DNA from: Thermoactinospora rubra
Lineage (GTDB): Bacteria; Actinomycetota; Actinomycetes; Streptosporangiales; Streptosporangiaceae
Direction of reading: 5' to 3'
Length of the DNA stretch: 64,000 nt
NCBI RefSeq assembly: GCF_002093975.1
Contig: NZ_KZ084325.1
Coordinates: 248,001 to 312,000, forward strand
The translations under genes were made by a program, and so were the position numbers. Positions within the stretch are counted from its first letter, which is position 1; each line of letters begins with the position of its first letter. The notes below the pieces were generated by a model. It saw only the letters and a program-made list of their open reading frames with translations, searched no databases and had not been told where the DNA came from. Shown in pieces: positions 31,590 through 40,269 of the stretch.

Positions 31590-31617
31590 CCCGGCTGGCG
31601 CTGACCACCTGGTGCGG

Positions 31618-32559
31618 TCAGGCGGGGTGGCCGAGGAGGCGCACGCGTGCCAGCCCGCCGTCCGGGTAGATGTCCACGCGCACGTGGGTCACCGGCGGCG
31701 CGTCGTGGAGGCGGAAGCGGTGCGGCGTGTCGGGCTGGACCCTGGTCTTGGGCAGCAGCTCGACCTCGCGGTCGCCGTCGAGGCCGGTGAGCGAGATCCA
31801 GCCGGGCGCGTTGAACAGCAGGTTCGTGGTGTCGATCTCGGCCAGCTTGATGACGCCGCGGGCGGTCAGGCGGATGAGCAGCCACTCGTTGCCCTCGGCC
31901 CGCCGCCGCGCGGTCTCCCAGCCCTCGGCCTGGTGGCGGGCCAGGCCGGGCGCGATGGCGTTGTCAGGGGCCGAGTAGAACTCGTTGGACGCGGTCGCGG
32001 TGGCGCCGTTGGCCAGGGCGGCCAGGTCCAGGCCCAGCCCCTCGTAGACCGACAGGTCGGCGCGGACCTCGCCGTGGACGCGCAGCCGGGCCACCCCGCC
32101 GTCGGGGAAGATGTTGAGCCGCACGTGGGTGTAGCGGGTCTCGTCGGCGACCTCGAAGTGGTGCTCGGCGTCGCCCTTCAGCTCGCTCTTGGGCACGATC
32201 TCCACCCACTCCGCCTGCCGCAGCTCCTCGACCGAGGGGTAGCCGTCGACCGCGGCGGCCTCGACGGAGGCGTGGGGCGGGTAGTTGCCCTTGAACCAGG
32301 CCGTGTCGACGACGACGCCGCGGATGACGCCGGGCAGGCCGAGCCGGACGATGGCCCAGTCGTGGCCGGGCTCGCGGCGGCGCCTGGTCTCCCAGCCGTC
32401 GTACACCTGGCCCTTGTTGCCGAACGTCTCCGCCTTGAACCCGGGACGTCCCGGACGGATGAGGCTCTCCTTCTCGGCGAAGGACTCGTCGCTGGCCGCC
32501 ACGACCGAGCCGCCGTAGGAGCGCAGCGCCAGGTCGGGCAGGGCGGTGAAGGATGGCAT
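31618..32559 (-). CDS. alc: Allantoicase
   Basis: Hydrolyses allantoate to ureidoglycolate and urea. 313 residues made of two homologous allantoicase repeats; the first has GQVYDGWETRRRREPGHDWAI and NIFPDGGVARLRVHG, the second GWETARRRAEGNEWLLIRL and DIYPDGGLARVRLLG. Starts directly after the allB stop. Convergent with the PASTA kinase. Confidence 0.96.
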   Translation of the reverse strand: MPSFTALPDLALRSYGGSVVAASDESFAEKESLIRPGRPGFKAETFGNKGQVYDGWETRRRREPGHDWAIVRLGLPGVIRGVVVDTAWFKGNYPPHASVEAAAVDGYPSVEELRQAEWVEIVPKSELKGDAEHHFEVADETRYTHVRLNIFPDGGVARLRVHGEVRADLSVYEGLGLDLAALANGATATASNEFYSAPDNAIAPGLARHQAEGWETARRRAEGNEWLLIRLTARGVIKLAEIDTTNLLFNAPGWISLTGLDGDREVELLPKTRVQPDTPHRFRLHDAPPVTHVRVDIYPDGGLARVRLLGHPA

Positions 32560-33873
32560 TCAGGTGCTCGCTTTCTCCAGGAAGGTGCCGTGCGGCACGC
32601 CGTCGACTTCGCGGCCGCGCAGCCATGTGGCGGTGACGAGGCCCTTGAGCGTGCGGCCGTGGTACGGCGTGACCGGGTTCTTGTGGTGCAGGCGCGCGGC
32701 CTCGACCGGGAAGTCGGCGCGCGGGTCGAAGGCGACCAGGTCGGCGTCGTTGCCGGGGGCGATGGCGCCCTTGCCGGGGATGCGGGCCAGGGCGGCGGGC
32801 GCCTGGGCCATCCAGCGGGCCACGTCGGCCAGGCCGTGGCCGCGTGCCGACGCCTCGGTCCACACGGCGGGCAGGCCCAGCTGGAGCGAGGCGATGCCGC
32901 CCCAGGCGCGGGCGAAGTCGGGGACCTTCAGGTCGGCGGTCGAGGGCGAGTGGTCGGAGACCACGCAGTCGAGGATCCCGGTGGCCAGGCCGTTCCAGAG
33001 GCGGTCGCGGTTGGCGGCGTCGCGGATGGGCGGGCAGCACTTGAACTCGGTGCGGCCCTCGGGGACCTGCTCGGCGGCCAGGGTGAGGTAGTGGGGGCAG
33101 GTCTCGGCGGTGATCCGGACCCCTTCCCGCTTGGCGTGTTCCAGGGGCTGCAGGCACTCGGCGCTCGACACGTGGAGGATGTGGACGCGGGCGCCGGTCT
33201 CGCGGGCGAGGCCGATCACCTGCTCGACGGCTCGGCGCTCGGACTCGCCGGGGCGCGAGTCCAGAAATTCGCGATATGTCGGGCCGGACGGCTCGCGCAG
33301 CAGCGCCGGGTCCTCCGCGTGGACGATCATGAGCCCGTCGAACCCGGCGATCACCTCCAGCGCCTGCCGTACCTCCTCCAGGGTCAGCGGCGGGAACTCC
33401 TCCACGCCGGAGGGGGACAGGAAGCACTTGAAGCCGAAGACGCCCTGCTCGTGGAGCTTGACGAGGTCGCCGAGGTTGCCGGGGATCGCGCCGCCCCAGA
33501 AGCCGACGTCGACGAGGCACTGGCCTTCGGCGGCGCGCCGCTTGGCCTGGAGGGCCTCGACGTCGACCGTGGGCGGGACGGAGTTGAGGGGCATGTCGAC
33601 GATCGTCGTCACGCCCCCGGCCGCCGCCGCCCTGGTGGCCGAGGCGAAGCCCTCCCAGTGGGTCCGGCCGGGCTCGTTGACGTGCACGTGGGTGTCGACC
33701 AGGCCGGGTAGGAGCGCGGTCTCGCCCAGGTCGGCCACCTCGCGCGCGTGGACGGGGGCGTCGTGGGGGAGGATGTCGTGGATCTTTCCGTCGCGCACGG
33801 CCACCGCCGCGGGCCGCTCCCCCTCGGGCGTGACCGCCCTGCGGGACCGCACCACCAGGTCGTAGTCGCTCAT
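32560..33873 (-). CDS. allB: Allantoinase
   Basis: Opens the hydantoin ring of allantoin to give allantoate. 437 residues from ATG 33873 (ATG 33882 is three codons earlier). Zn ligands: DTHVHVNEPGRTHWEGF, carbamylated Lys in FGFKCFLSPSG, HILHVSSAE, and Asp in VSDHSPS. It precedes alc without a gap. Confidence 0.95.
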   Translation of the reverse strand: MSDYDLVVRSRRAVTPEGERPAAVAVRDGKIHDILPHDAPVHAREVADLGETALLPGLVDTHVHVNEPGRTHWEGFASATRAAAAGGVTTIVDMPLNSVPPTVDVEALQAKRRAAEGQCLVDVGFWGGAIPGNLGDLVKLHEQGVFGFKCFLSPSGVEEFPPLTLEEVRQALEVIAGFDGLMIVHAEDPALLREPSGPTYREFLDSRPGESERRAVEQVIGLARETGARVHILHVSSAECLQPLEHAKREGVRITAETCPHYLTLAAEQVPEGRTEFKCCPPIRDAANRDRLWNGLATGILDCVVSDHSPSTADLKVPDFARAWGGIASLQLGLPAVWTEASARGHGLADVARWMAQAPAALARIPGKGAIAPGNDADLVAFDPRADFPVEAARLHHKNPVTPYHGRTLKGLVTATWLRGREVDGVPHGTFLEKAST

Positions 33874-33986
33874 ATCACCCATCCTGCTCTCACGTCGTGG
33901 CTGGCCTGGTCATAGCCCGTTTCCCGCCGCCGTGTGAGCGGGCCCGGGGAGGAGTGAGGGAGGCGTGGGAGGGTGTCACGGGTGCC

Positions 33987-35135
33987 TCACAGGCGGTCGG
34001 CGGCGATGCGGGCCGCGAGGCGTTCCAGCAGCGGGCCCGCCTCGGCCATGCAGCGGGCGGGGTCGGGTTCGATGTCGGTGAGCGCGTAGGCGGCCTCGAT
34101 ACCGGCCGCCCGCAGGTCCTCGTCCGGCAGCGACCGCCGGCCGCAGACGGCGACGACGGGCACGCCCGCCGTGGCCGCCGCGGCGGCCACGCCCACGGGG
34201 GCCTTGCCGCGTAGCGACTGCTCGTCCAGCGACCCCTCCCCCGTGACGACGAGCCGCGCGCCCCGCACGTGCTCCGCGAATCCCAGCAGGTCCAGCAGGT
34301 ACTCGATCCCCGGCCGGATCTCCGCCCCCAGGAAGGCCAGCGCCGCGAAGCCCACTCCCCCGGCCGCCCCGGCCCCCGGAGCGCCCGCCACGCCCATGGG
34401 CCGGGGCGTCCCGTCGTGCTCGACCGCCCCCACCAGGCCATGCGTGTGCGTGGCCACCGCCGCGAACCGGGCGAGCGCGGCGTCCAGCAGCGCGACGTCC
34501 TCCGGCGTGGCCCCCTTCTGCGGGCCGTAGACGGCGGCGGCGCCGTTGGGGCCGAGCAGCGGGTTGTCGACGTCGCTGGCGACGATCACCTCGATGCCCG
34601 ACAAATCAGGAAAGCCGGTCAGGTCGATCCGCTCCAGCGACCGCAGGGCCGCCCCGCCGAAGCCGAGGTCGGCACCGGAAGCGTCGAGCAGCCGCGCCCC
34701 CAGCGCCTGGACCATGCCCGCGCCCCCGTCGGTGCAGGCGCTCCCGCCCAGCCCGAGCACGATCCGCCGCGCCCCGCGGCGCAGGGCGTCGGCGACGAGC
34801 TCGCCGGTGCCGTAGCTGGTCGCGGTGAGCGGCTCCAGCCCGCCCGGGAGCCGCCGCAACCCCGAGGCCTCCGCCAGCTCGACCACCGCCGTCGGCACGC
34901 CGTCGTCGCGCCAGCCGTACGACGCCTGGACGGGCAGCCCCGCCGGCCCGGTCACCTCGGCGAAGACGCGCGTGAACCCGCAGGCCACGACGGCGTCCAC
35001 GGTGCCGTCGCCGCCGTCGGCGACCGGCAGCTCGACGGTCGGCACGCCCAGCCCCGCCGACACGTGCCGGGCCACCTCGGCGGCCGTCAGCGACCCCTTG
35101 AACTTGTCCGGCGCGACCAGGACGTGCTCCACCAC
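33987..35135 (-). CDS. glxK: Glycerate kinase (GlxK/GarK family)
   Basis: Phosphorylates D-glycerate, normally to 2-phosphoglycerate in this class. 382 residues; APDKFKGSLTAAEVA, PVADGGDGTVDA, GLGGSACTDGGAGM and VTGEGSLDEQSLRGKAP are diagnostic. GTG 35135 has GGGAG seven bases upstream. It follows gcl after a hairpin and completes the glyoxylate-to-glycolysis route. Confidence 0.95.
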   Translation of the reverse strand: MVEHVLVAPDKFKGSLTAAEVARHVSAGLGVPTVELPVADGGDGTVDAVVACGFTRVFAEVTGPAGLPVQASYGWRDDGVPTAVVELAEASGLRRLPGGLEPLTATSYGTGELVADALRRGARRIVLGLGGSACTDGGAGMVQALGARLLDASGADLGFGGAALRSLERIDLTGFPDLSGIEVIVASDVDNPLLGPNGAAAVYGPQKGATPEDVALLDAALARFAAVATHTHGLVGAVEHDGTPRPMGVAGAPGAGAAGGVGFAALAFLGAEIRPGIEYLLDLLGFAEHVRGARLVVTGEGSLDEQSLRGKAPVGVAAAAATAGVPVVAVCGRRSLPDEDLRAAGIEAAYALTDIEPDPARCMAEAGPLLERLAARIAADRL

Positions 35136-35172
35136 TGCGAACTCCCAGATCCGTGACTACGATGCGCGTACG

Positions 35173-35207
35173 CGCCTTCCTGCCCGGTGCGAGCGGGCAG
35201 GAAGGCG
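35173..35207 (-). terminator. Hairpin between gcl and glycerate kinase
   Basis: Perfect 13-bp stem CGCCTTCCTGCCC / GGGCAGGAAGGCG with a 9-base loop, 20 bases after the gcl stop; no T-run. It may terminate gcl or protect the upstream message. Confidence 0.75.
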
Positions 35208-35227
35208 TGCCCCATTGTGACGCGCCA

Positions 35228-36934
35228 TCACGAACCGGCGGGGAGCGGCTCGAACTCCCGCACCGCGTCGATGGACGACAGGCTGTGCGGGGTGTTCGCC
35301 TCGCGCTCGATCATGATCTCCACCAGCACCGGGCGGGAGATGCGCTCGGCCTCCTTGACCGCCCACTCCAGCGCGGGCCGGATCTCGGCGGGCTCGAAGA
35401 CGCGCCGACCGGCGCAGCCGTACGCTTCCATGATCTTGACGTTGTCGGAGCCGTACTCGTCGTAGTGGATGTCCACCTCGTAGTTCATTCCGTAGGGGAT
35501 CTCCGCCTGGCGGATCAGCCCGAGGTACTCGTTGTTGAGCATGACGAGCACGAAGGGCACGTTGTACTGCGCGGCCACGGCCAGCTCCTCGACGAGGAAC
35601 TGGAAGCCGTAGTCGCCGACGACGCCCACGACCTGCGCGTCCGGGCGGGCCTTCTTGACGCCGATCGCCGCCGGGATCTCCCAGCCGAGCGGCCCGGCCT
35701 GGCCGCAGACCTGGTAGCGGCGCGGCTTGTAGGCCTTGTGGTGCTGGCCGCCCCAGATCTGGTAGAGCCCGATGGCGGTGACGAAGTAGGTGTCCTCGTC
35801 GAAGAACTCGTTGATCTCCTTGTAGACGCGCGGCGCCTTGATGGGCACGTCGTCGAAGTCCTCGCGCCGGGTGAGCGTCCGCTTGAGCTCCTGCACCCGC
35901 GCCACCCACGGCCCGGGAGTACGGCGGAGCCCGCGCTCCCGCGCGATCCGCAGCATGGCCTGGAGGAACAGCTTGGTGTCCGACACCACGCCCAGGTCGG
36001 GCCCGAAGACCTTGCCGATCTGGGTCGGCTCGATGTCGACGTGGATGAACTTCCGCTCCCCCCGGTAGACGTCGAGCGTGCCGGTGTGCCGGTCGCCGAA
36101 GCGGGCGCCCAGGGCCAGCACCAGGTCCGACTCCAGGAACGAGGCGTTGCCGTACCGCTGGGAGGTCTGGATGCCGGTCATGCCGCAGTACAGCGGGTGG
36201 TCCTCGGCGATGGCGCCCTTGCCCATGAGCGTGGCCTGCACGGGCACCTGGAGCAGCTCGGCCAGCTCGGCGAGCTCCCCGGCGGCCTCGCCGATGATGA
36301 CGCCGCCGCCGGCCAGGATGAGCGGGCGCTCGGCGGCCAGCAGCATGTCCAGGGCCCGCTCGACGCGCGGCAGGTGGGGCTCCACCTTGGCCACGGGCAG
36401 CGGCGCGTCGATCGCCGGGTCGTACTCGATCTCCTGCCTGGCCACGTCGATCGGGATGTCGATCAGCACCGGGCCGGGACGGCCGGACCGGGCGACGCGG
36501 AAGGCCTCGCGGAAGATCCACGGCGCCTGCGCGGCCTCCTTGAGCTGCACCGCCCACTTGGTGACCGGCTTGGCGATCTCCACGATGTCGACCGCCTGGA
36601 AGGCCTCCTGGTGCAGCTTGGCGGTGGCGGCCTGGCCGGTGACGCAGATCATCGGGATGGAGTCGGCCAGCGCCGTGTACAGGCCGGTGATCATGTTGGT
36701 CCCGGCCGGGCCGCTGGTGCCGATGGCCACGCCGACGCGGCCGTTGGTGCGGGCCCAGCCGTCGGCCATGTGGGTGGCGCCCTCCTCGTGGCGGACGATC
36801 AGGTGCTCGATGCCGCCGAGCTCCTCCATCGCCTTGTACAGGGGCAGGATCGCCGCGCCCGGGCAGCCGAAGGCGACGTCCACGCCTTCGGAGCGCAGGA
36901 CGTGGACGACCGCGTTCATCGCCGGCATCTTCAT
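35228..36934 (-). CDS. gcl: Glyoxylate carboligase
   Basis: ThDP/FAD enzyme condensing two glyoxylates to tartronate semialdehyde and CO2. 568 residues, close to E. coli Gcl over its length: FGCPGAAILPLYKAM, GTSGPAGTNMITGLYTA, EPTQIGKVFGPDLGVVSD, NCGQAGPLGW in equivalent form, and ThDP motif GDYGFQFLVEELAVAAQYN. Unlike E. coli Gcl, which has Val51, this protein has Glu50 at the canonical ThDP-activating position (RHEEGATHM). ATG 36934 overlaps the glxR stop. Confidence 0.93.
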   Translation of the reverse strand: MKMPAMNAVVHVLRSEGVDVAFGCPGAAILPLYKAMEELGGIEHLIVRHEEGATHMADGWARTNGRVGVAIGTSGPAGTNMITGLYTALADSIPMICVTGQAATAKLHQEAFQAVDIVEIAKPVTKWAVQLKEAAQAPWIFREAFRVARSGRPGPVLIDIPIDVARQEIEYDPAIDAPLPVAKVEPHLPRVERALDMLLAAERPLILAGGGVIIGEAAGELAELAELLQVPVQATLMGKGAIAEDHPLYCGMTGIQTSQRYGNASFLESDLVLALGARFGDRHTGTLDVYRGERKFIHVDIEPTQIGKVFGPDLGVVSDTKLFLQAMLRIARERGLRRTPGPWVARVQELKRTLTRREDFDDVPIKAPRVYKEINEFFDEDTYFVTAIGLYQIWGGQHHKAYKPRRYQVCGQAGPLGWEIPAAIGVKKARPDAQVVGVVGDYGFQFLVEELAVAAQYNVPFVLVMLNNEYLGLIRQAEIPYGMNYEVDIHYDEYGSDNVKIMEAYGCAGRRVFEPAEIRPALEWAVKEAERISRPVLVEIMIEREANTPHSLSSIDAVREFEPLPAGS

Positions 36935-37761
36935 CGTGACAGCCCTTCGACGACCTTCAGCAGTGCGGAGTGATCGAGCGAGCCGTACCCCTGGGCACGG
37001 GCGGCGGCGATCAGCTGGGCGGTCAGCGCGCCCATCGGGACGAACACCTCGGCGGTGCGAGCGGCGTCGAGGATGATCCCCATGTCCTTGTGGTGCAGGT
37101 CGATGCGGAAGCCGGGCGTGAAGTCCCTGGCCAGCATCGACCTGCGCTTGAGCTCCAGGATGCGGCTGCCGGCCAGGCCGCCGGCGAGCACGTCCAGGCC
37201 CGCCTCGGCGTCCACGCCCGCCGCCTCCATGAGCACGATGGCCTCGGCGAGGAGCGCGTAGGTGCCGCCGACGACGAGCTGGTTGGCGGCCTTGACGAAC
37301 TGCCCGGCGCCGGGGCCGCCGACGAGCCGGTAGGTCTTGCCGACCGCCTCGAAGATCGGCAGCGCGGCCTGGAAGTCCTCCTCCGAGCCGCCGACCATGA
37401 TGGACAGCACGCCGTCGACCGCGCCCTTCTCGCCGCCGGAGACCGGGGCGTCGAGGGTGCGCTTCCGCTGCTCGGCGAGCCTGCGGGAGGTCTGCGGGGT
37501 GATGGTGGAGAAGTCGATGTAGAGCGCGTCGGCCGGGGCGTTGGCCACGATGTCCGGGAAGACGGCCTCGACCTGCGGGTCGGCGGGGAGCATCGTGATG
37601 ACGACCTCCGCGTCGCGCACGGCGTCCGCCACGCTGGTGGCGAACCGGCCGCCGAAGGCGACCTCCTTGAGGTCGTAGCCCTTGACCTCGTGCCCGGCCC
37701 TGACCAGGTGCCCGGCCATGGGACGGCCCATGATGCCGAGGCCGATGAAACCAATCCTCAC
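36931..37761 (-). CDS. glxR: 2-hydroxy-3-oxopropionate (tartronate semialdehyde) reductase
   Basis: Reduces tartronate semialdehyde to D-glycerate with NAD(P)H. 276 residues. Rossmann motif IGFIGLGIMGRPMAGHL, substrate motif DAPVSGGEKGAVDG, catalytic Lys in FVKAANQLVVGG. GTG 37761 has AGAGGAG eight bases upstream. Overlaps hyi and gcl by four bases each. Confidence 0.95.
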   Translation of the reverse strand: MRIGFIGLGIMGRPMAGHLVRAGHEVKGYDLKEVAFGGRFATSVADAVRDAEVVITMLPADPQVEAVFPDIVANAPADALYIDFSTITPQTSRRLAEQRKRTLDAPVSGGEKGAVDGVLSIMVGGSEEDFQAALPIFEAVGKTYRLVGGPGAGQFVKAANQLVVGGTYALLAEAIVLMEAAGVDAEAGLDVLAGGLAGSRILELKRRSMLARDFTPGFRIDLHHKDMGIILDAARTAEVFVPMGALTAQLIAAARAQGYGSLDHSALLKVVEGLSR

Positions 37762-38552
37762 TGATCGAACTCCTCTTTCCCGGTCGTGGTCGCAAGCTCC
37801 CACGACGACATCCAGTCGAAGTCGAGGTCGGGATCCTTGTATTCGAGGCCCACCCAGCCGTCGTAGCCCTTCAGCAGCTCGGCCAGCGGCAGCTCGCCCG
37901 TGCCCGGACGGCCCCGGCCGGGGTTGTCGGCGATCTGCACGTGCCCCACCCGGGGGTCGCGCAGCGCCGCCTCCAGGTCCTCGCCCATCCGGGCCAGGTG
38001 GTACAGGTCGCACAGGAAGCGGACGTTCGGCTCGCCGACGGCGTCGACGACCTCCAGCGCGGCCCGGGCCGACACCAGCGGATAGGACGGCGACTCGTAG
38101 CCGTTGAGTGCCTCCACCAGCACCACCGCGCCGATGGAGGCGGCCTTGCGCGCGGCCAGCCGGAGGTTCTCCAGCGCCAGCTCGTCCTGCTGGCGCGGCT
38201 CGACCCCCTCGGCGCGGTTGCCGTAGAGGGCGTTGAGCGCCTTGCAGCCCAGCCGTCCGGCGATGCCGACGGCCACGTCGATGTTGTCGCGCAGCCGCGT
38301 GACGTCGGCCGGGCGGGAGAACAGCCCGCGCCCGCCCTCGGGGATGTCGTCGGCGAAGTTCAGCCCGACCAGCCGCACCCCCGCGTCCTCGACGGCGGCG
38401 ACGAACGCATCCACCTCCTTGTCCCCGGGTACGGCCGCCGCGAACGGCCACCAGAACTCCACCCCGTCGAACCCGGCGCTCCTGACGGCCTCGGGCCGCT
38501 GGAGCACGGGCAGGTGCGTGAACAGGATCGAGCAGTTGACGTCGAATCTCAT
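37758..38552 (-). CDS. hyi: Hydroxypyruvate isomerase
   Basis: Interconverts hydroxypyruvate and tartronate semialdehyde; usual partner of Gcl. 264 residues, xylose-isomerase-like TIM barrel: GFDGVEFWWPFAAAVP, VEALNGYESPSYPL, CDLYHLARMGEDL, HVQIADNPGRGRPGTGEL. ATG 38552 overlaps the upstream stop (ATGA). Confidence 0.95.
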   Translation of the reverse strand: MRFDVNCSILFTHLPVLQRPEAVRSAGFDGVEFWWPFAAAVPGDKEVDAFVAAVEDAGVRLVGLNFADDIPEGGRGLFSRPADVTRLRDNIDVAVGIAGRLGCKALNALYGNRAEGVEPRQQDELALENLRLAARKAASIGAVVLVEALNGYESPSYPLVSARAALEVVDAVGEPNVRFLCDLYHLARMGEDLEAALRDPRVGHVQIADNPGRGRPGTGELPLAELLKGYDGWVGLEYKDPDLDFDWMSSWELATTTGKEEFDQ

Positions 38553-38911
38553 CGGATCCACTTTCCGTGTTCGGTGATGTCGACCAGCTCGGCGTGCGAG
38601 GTGACCGGGCGGCGCAGCAGCATCGCCAGCGACGAGCGGCCGTCGGCCAGCTCGATGACGCCCAGCTCCAGCTCGGGCGGCTCGGCGGGCAGCAGCCGGT
38701 CGCGCAGGACGTCCATGGGGACGTCGTAGAGCTCTCCCGCGATCGCGCCGCCGCCGTGCGCGACGGGCGCCAGGGCGGGGAAGCGGCCGCCGACGGAGTA
38801 GAAGCGGTACTTGGGCGCCGTGGTGGTCTCCGCCACGAGCGGGGCGCCGTCGAGCAGGTGGTGGAGCGGACCACCACGCATGGCGCCGCCGTTGAGGAAC
38901 ATCAGTGCCAT
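38549..38911 (-). CDS. Stand-alone allophanate-hydrolase C-terminal-domain-like protein
   Basis: 120 residues. MALMFLNGGAMRGGPLHHLL, VAETTTAPKYRFYSVGG, GGGAIAGELYDVP and ELGVIELADGRSS match the C-terminal (gamma-glutamylcyclotransferase-like) domain of allophanate hydrolase, without its amidase domain. ATG 38911 has AGAGGA seven bases upstream. It is the first gene of the tightly overlapped operon with hyi, glxR and gcl, so a role near ureidoglycolate/glyoxylate is plausible; the reaction is unknown. Confidence 0.8.
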   Translation of the reverse strand: MALMFLNGGAMRGGPLHHLLDGAPLVAETTTAPKYRFYSVGGRFPALAPVAHGGGAIAGELYDVPMDVLRDRLLPAEPPELELGVIELADGRSSLAMLLRRPVTSHAELVDITEHGKWIR

Positions 38912-39096
38912 CGCAGGTCCTCTGTCGAAGGGGAGGCCCGTAGGTCTGCCTGGCGCGGCAGCGCGGTACCTGCTGGCTCGTGACACTCAGTACACACAGC
39001 CCGGCTCCGGCGGGTCTAGCGGCAGGACCTCCGAAACTCGGCGTGCCAAGATGAAGGTCGCCTTGTGTGTTAGTCCAAGCCGGTCTGGGAGGAATC

Positions 39097-40269
39097 GTGC
39101 GGATCACGGTCGCGGAACGGCGCGCCCGGCTGGGCGTGCGGCACCGGCTGGCCAAGCCCGCCGCCACGGTGGAGGAGGCCGTCCGGTCGGTGGTGGTGCT
39201 GCACGCCACCGATCCGGCGACCGTGTTCCTGAGCGCCGCCGGGCGGACGGAGTCGGCCGGTCCCGAGCCGGTGGAGCGCGCCCTGTTCGAGGACCGCACG
39301 CTGGTGCGCATGCACGGCATGCGGCGCACGCTCTTCGTGGTCCCGGCCGAGCTGGTGCCCGTGGTGCAGCGCTCCTCGACGGCGGCGATAGCCGTACGGG
39401 AGAGAAGGAACCTGCTCAAGCAGATGTCCCAGGGCGGGCTGTCGTGGACGGCCGAGCAGCTGGCCGAGGTGGAGGCGAGCGTGCTGCGGGTGCTCGCCGA
39501 GCGCGGCGAGCTCGGCACGGCCGATCTGGCGGCGGCAGAGCCCCGCCTGAACGAGCGCATGCGCTTCGCCGTGGGCAAGAGCTACGAGGCCACGCAGACC
39601 GTCGGCTCGCGGCTGCTGCCGCTCATGGCCATGGACGGCGCTCTGGTACGGCGGGGCCGCGCGGGAGGCACGTGGGTGAGCGCGCTGCACACGTGGGCGG
39701 TCACCCCGGCGGAGCTGACCAGGCCGGAGCTGACGGCGCCCGAGGCACAGGCGGAACTGGTGCGGCTGTGGCTGGCGGCCTTCGGGCCCGGCACCGAGGC
39801 CGACGTCAAGTGGTGGACCGGCTGGACGCTCGGCGAGGTGCGCAGGGCGCTGGCCGCCGTGGGCGCGGTGCCCGTCGAGCTGGAGGAGGGCACCGGCTAC
39901 GTGCTGCCGGACGACCTGGAGCCGGTGGACGGGCCGGAGCCGTGGGCGGCCCTGCTGCCCGCGCTCGATCCCACGCCGATGGGCTGGCAGCAGCGCGACT
40001 GGTACCTTCCGGAGGAGCACCGGGCCGCGCTGTTCGACCGCAGCGGCAACATCGGGCCGACCGTGTGGTGGAACGGGCGGATCGTCGGCGGCTGGGCGAC
40101 CAGGCCGGGCGGCGAGATCGTCTGGGAGCTGCTGGAGGACGTCGGCGCCGAGGCCCGCACCCTGATCGAGGCCGAGGCGGCGGCGCTGGCCAAGTGGCTG
40201 GGCGGAACGAAGATCACACCGCGGTTCCGCACTCCCCTGGAGCGTAGGCTGTCCCATGTGGATCGATGA
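39097..40269 (+). CDS. Winged-helix DNA-binding (HTH_42, AlkZ/YcaQ-related) protein
   Basis: 390 residues of the HTH_42 superfamily, which includes the DNA glycosylases AlkZ and YcaQ. Seen: VVVLHATDPATVFLS, LVRMHGMRRTLFVVP, the tandem winged-helix core, and the C-terminal RSGNIGPTVWWNGRIVGGWA. Residues 36-38 are His-Ala-Thr where AlkZ/YcaQ have catalytic QxQ/QxD, so glycosylase activity is not assured. GTG 39097 has GGGAGG five bases upstream. Last 14 bases overlap the TetR gene. Confidence 0.85.
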   Translation: MRITVAERRARLGVRHRLAKPAATVEEAVRSVVVLHATDPATVFLSAAGRTESAGPEPVERALFEDRTLVRMHGMRRTLFVVPAELVPVVQRSSTAAIAVRERRNLLKQMSQGGLSWTAEQLAEVEASVLRVLAERGELGTADLAAAEPRLNERMRFAVGKSYEATQTVGSRLLPLMAMDGALVRRGRAGGTWVSALHTWAVTPAELTRPELTAPEAQAELVRLWLAAFGPGTEADVKWWTGWTLGEVRRALAAVGAVPVELEEGTGYVLPDDLEPVDGPEPWAALLPALDPTPMGWQQRDWYLPEEHRAALFDRSGNIGPTVWWNGRIVGGWATRPGGEIVWELLEDVGAEARTLIEAEAAALAKWLGGTKITPRFRTPLERRLSHVDR

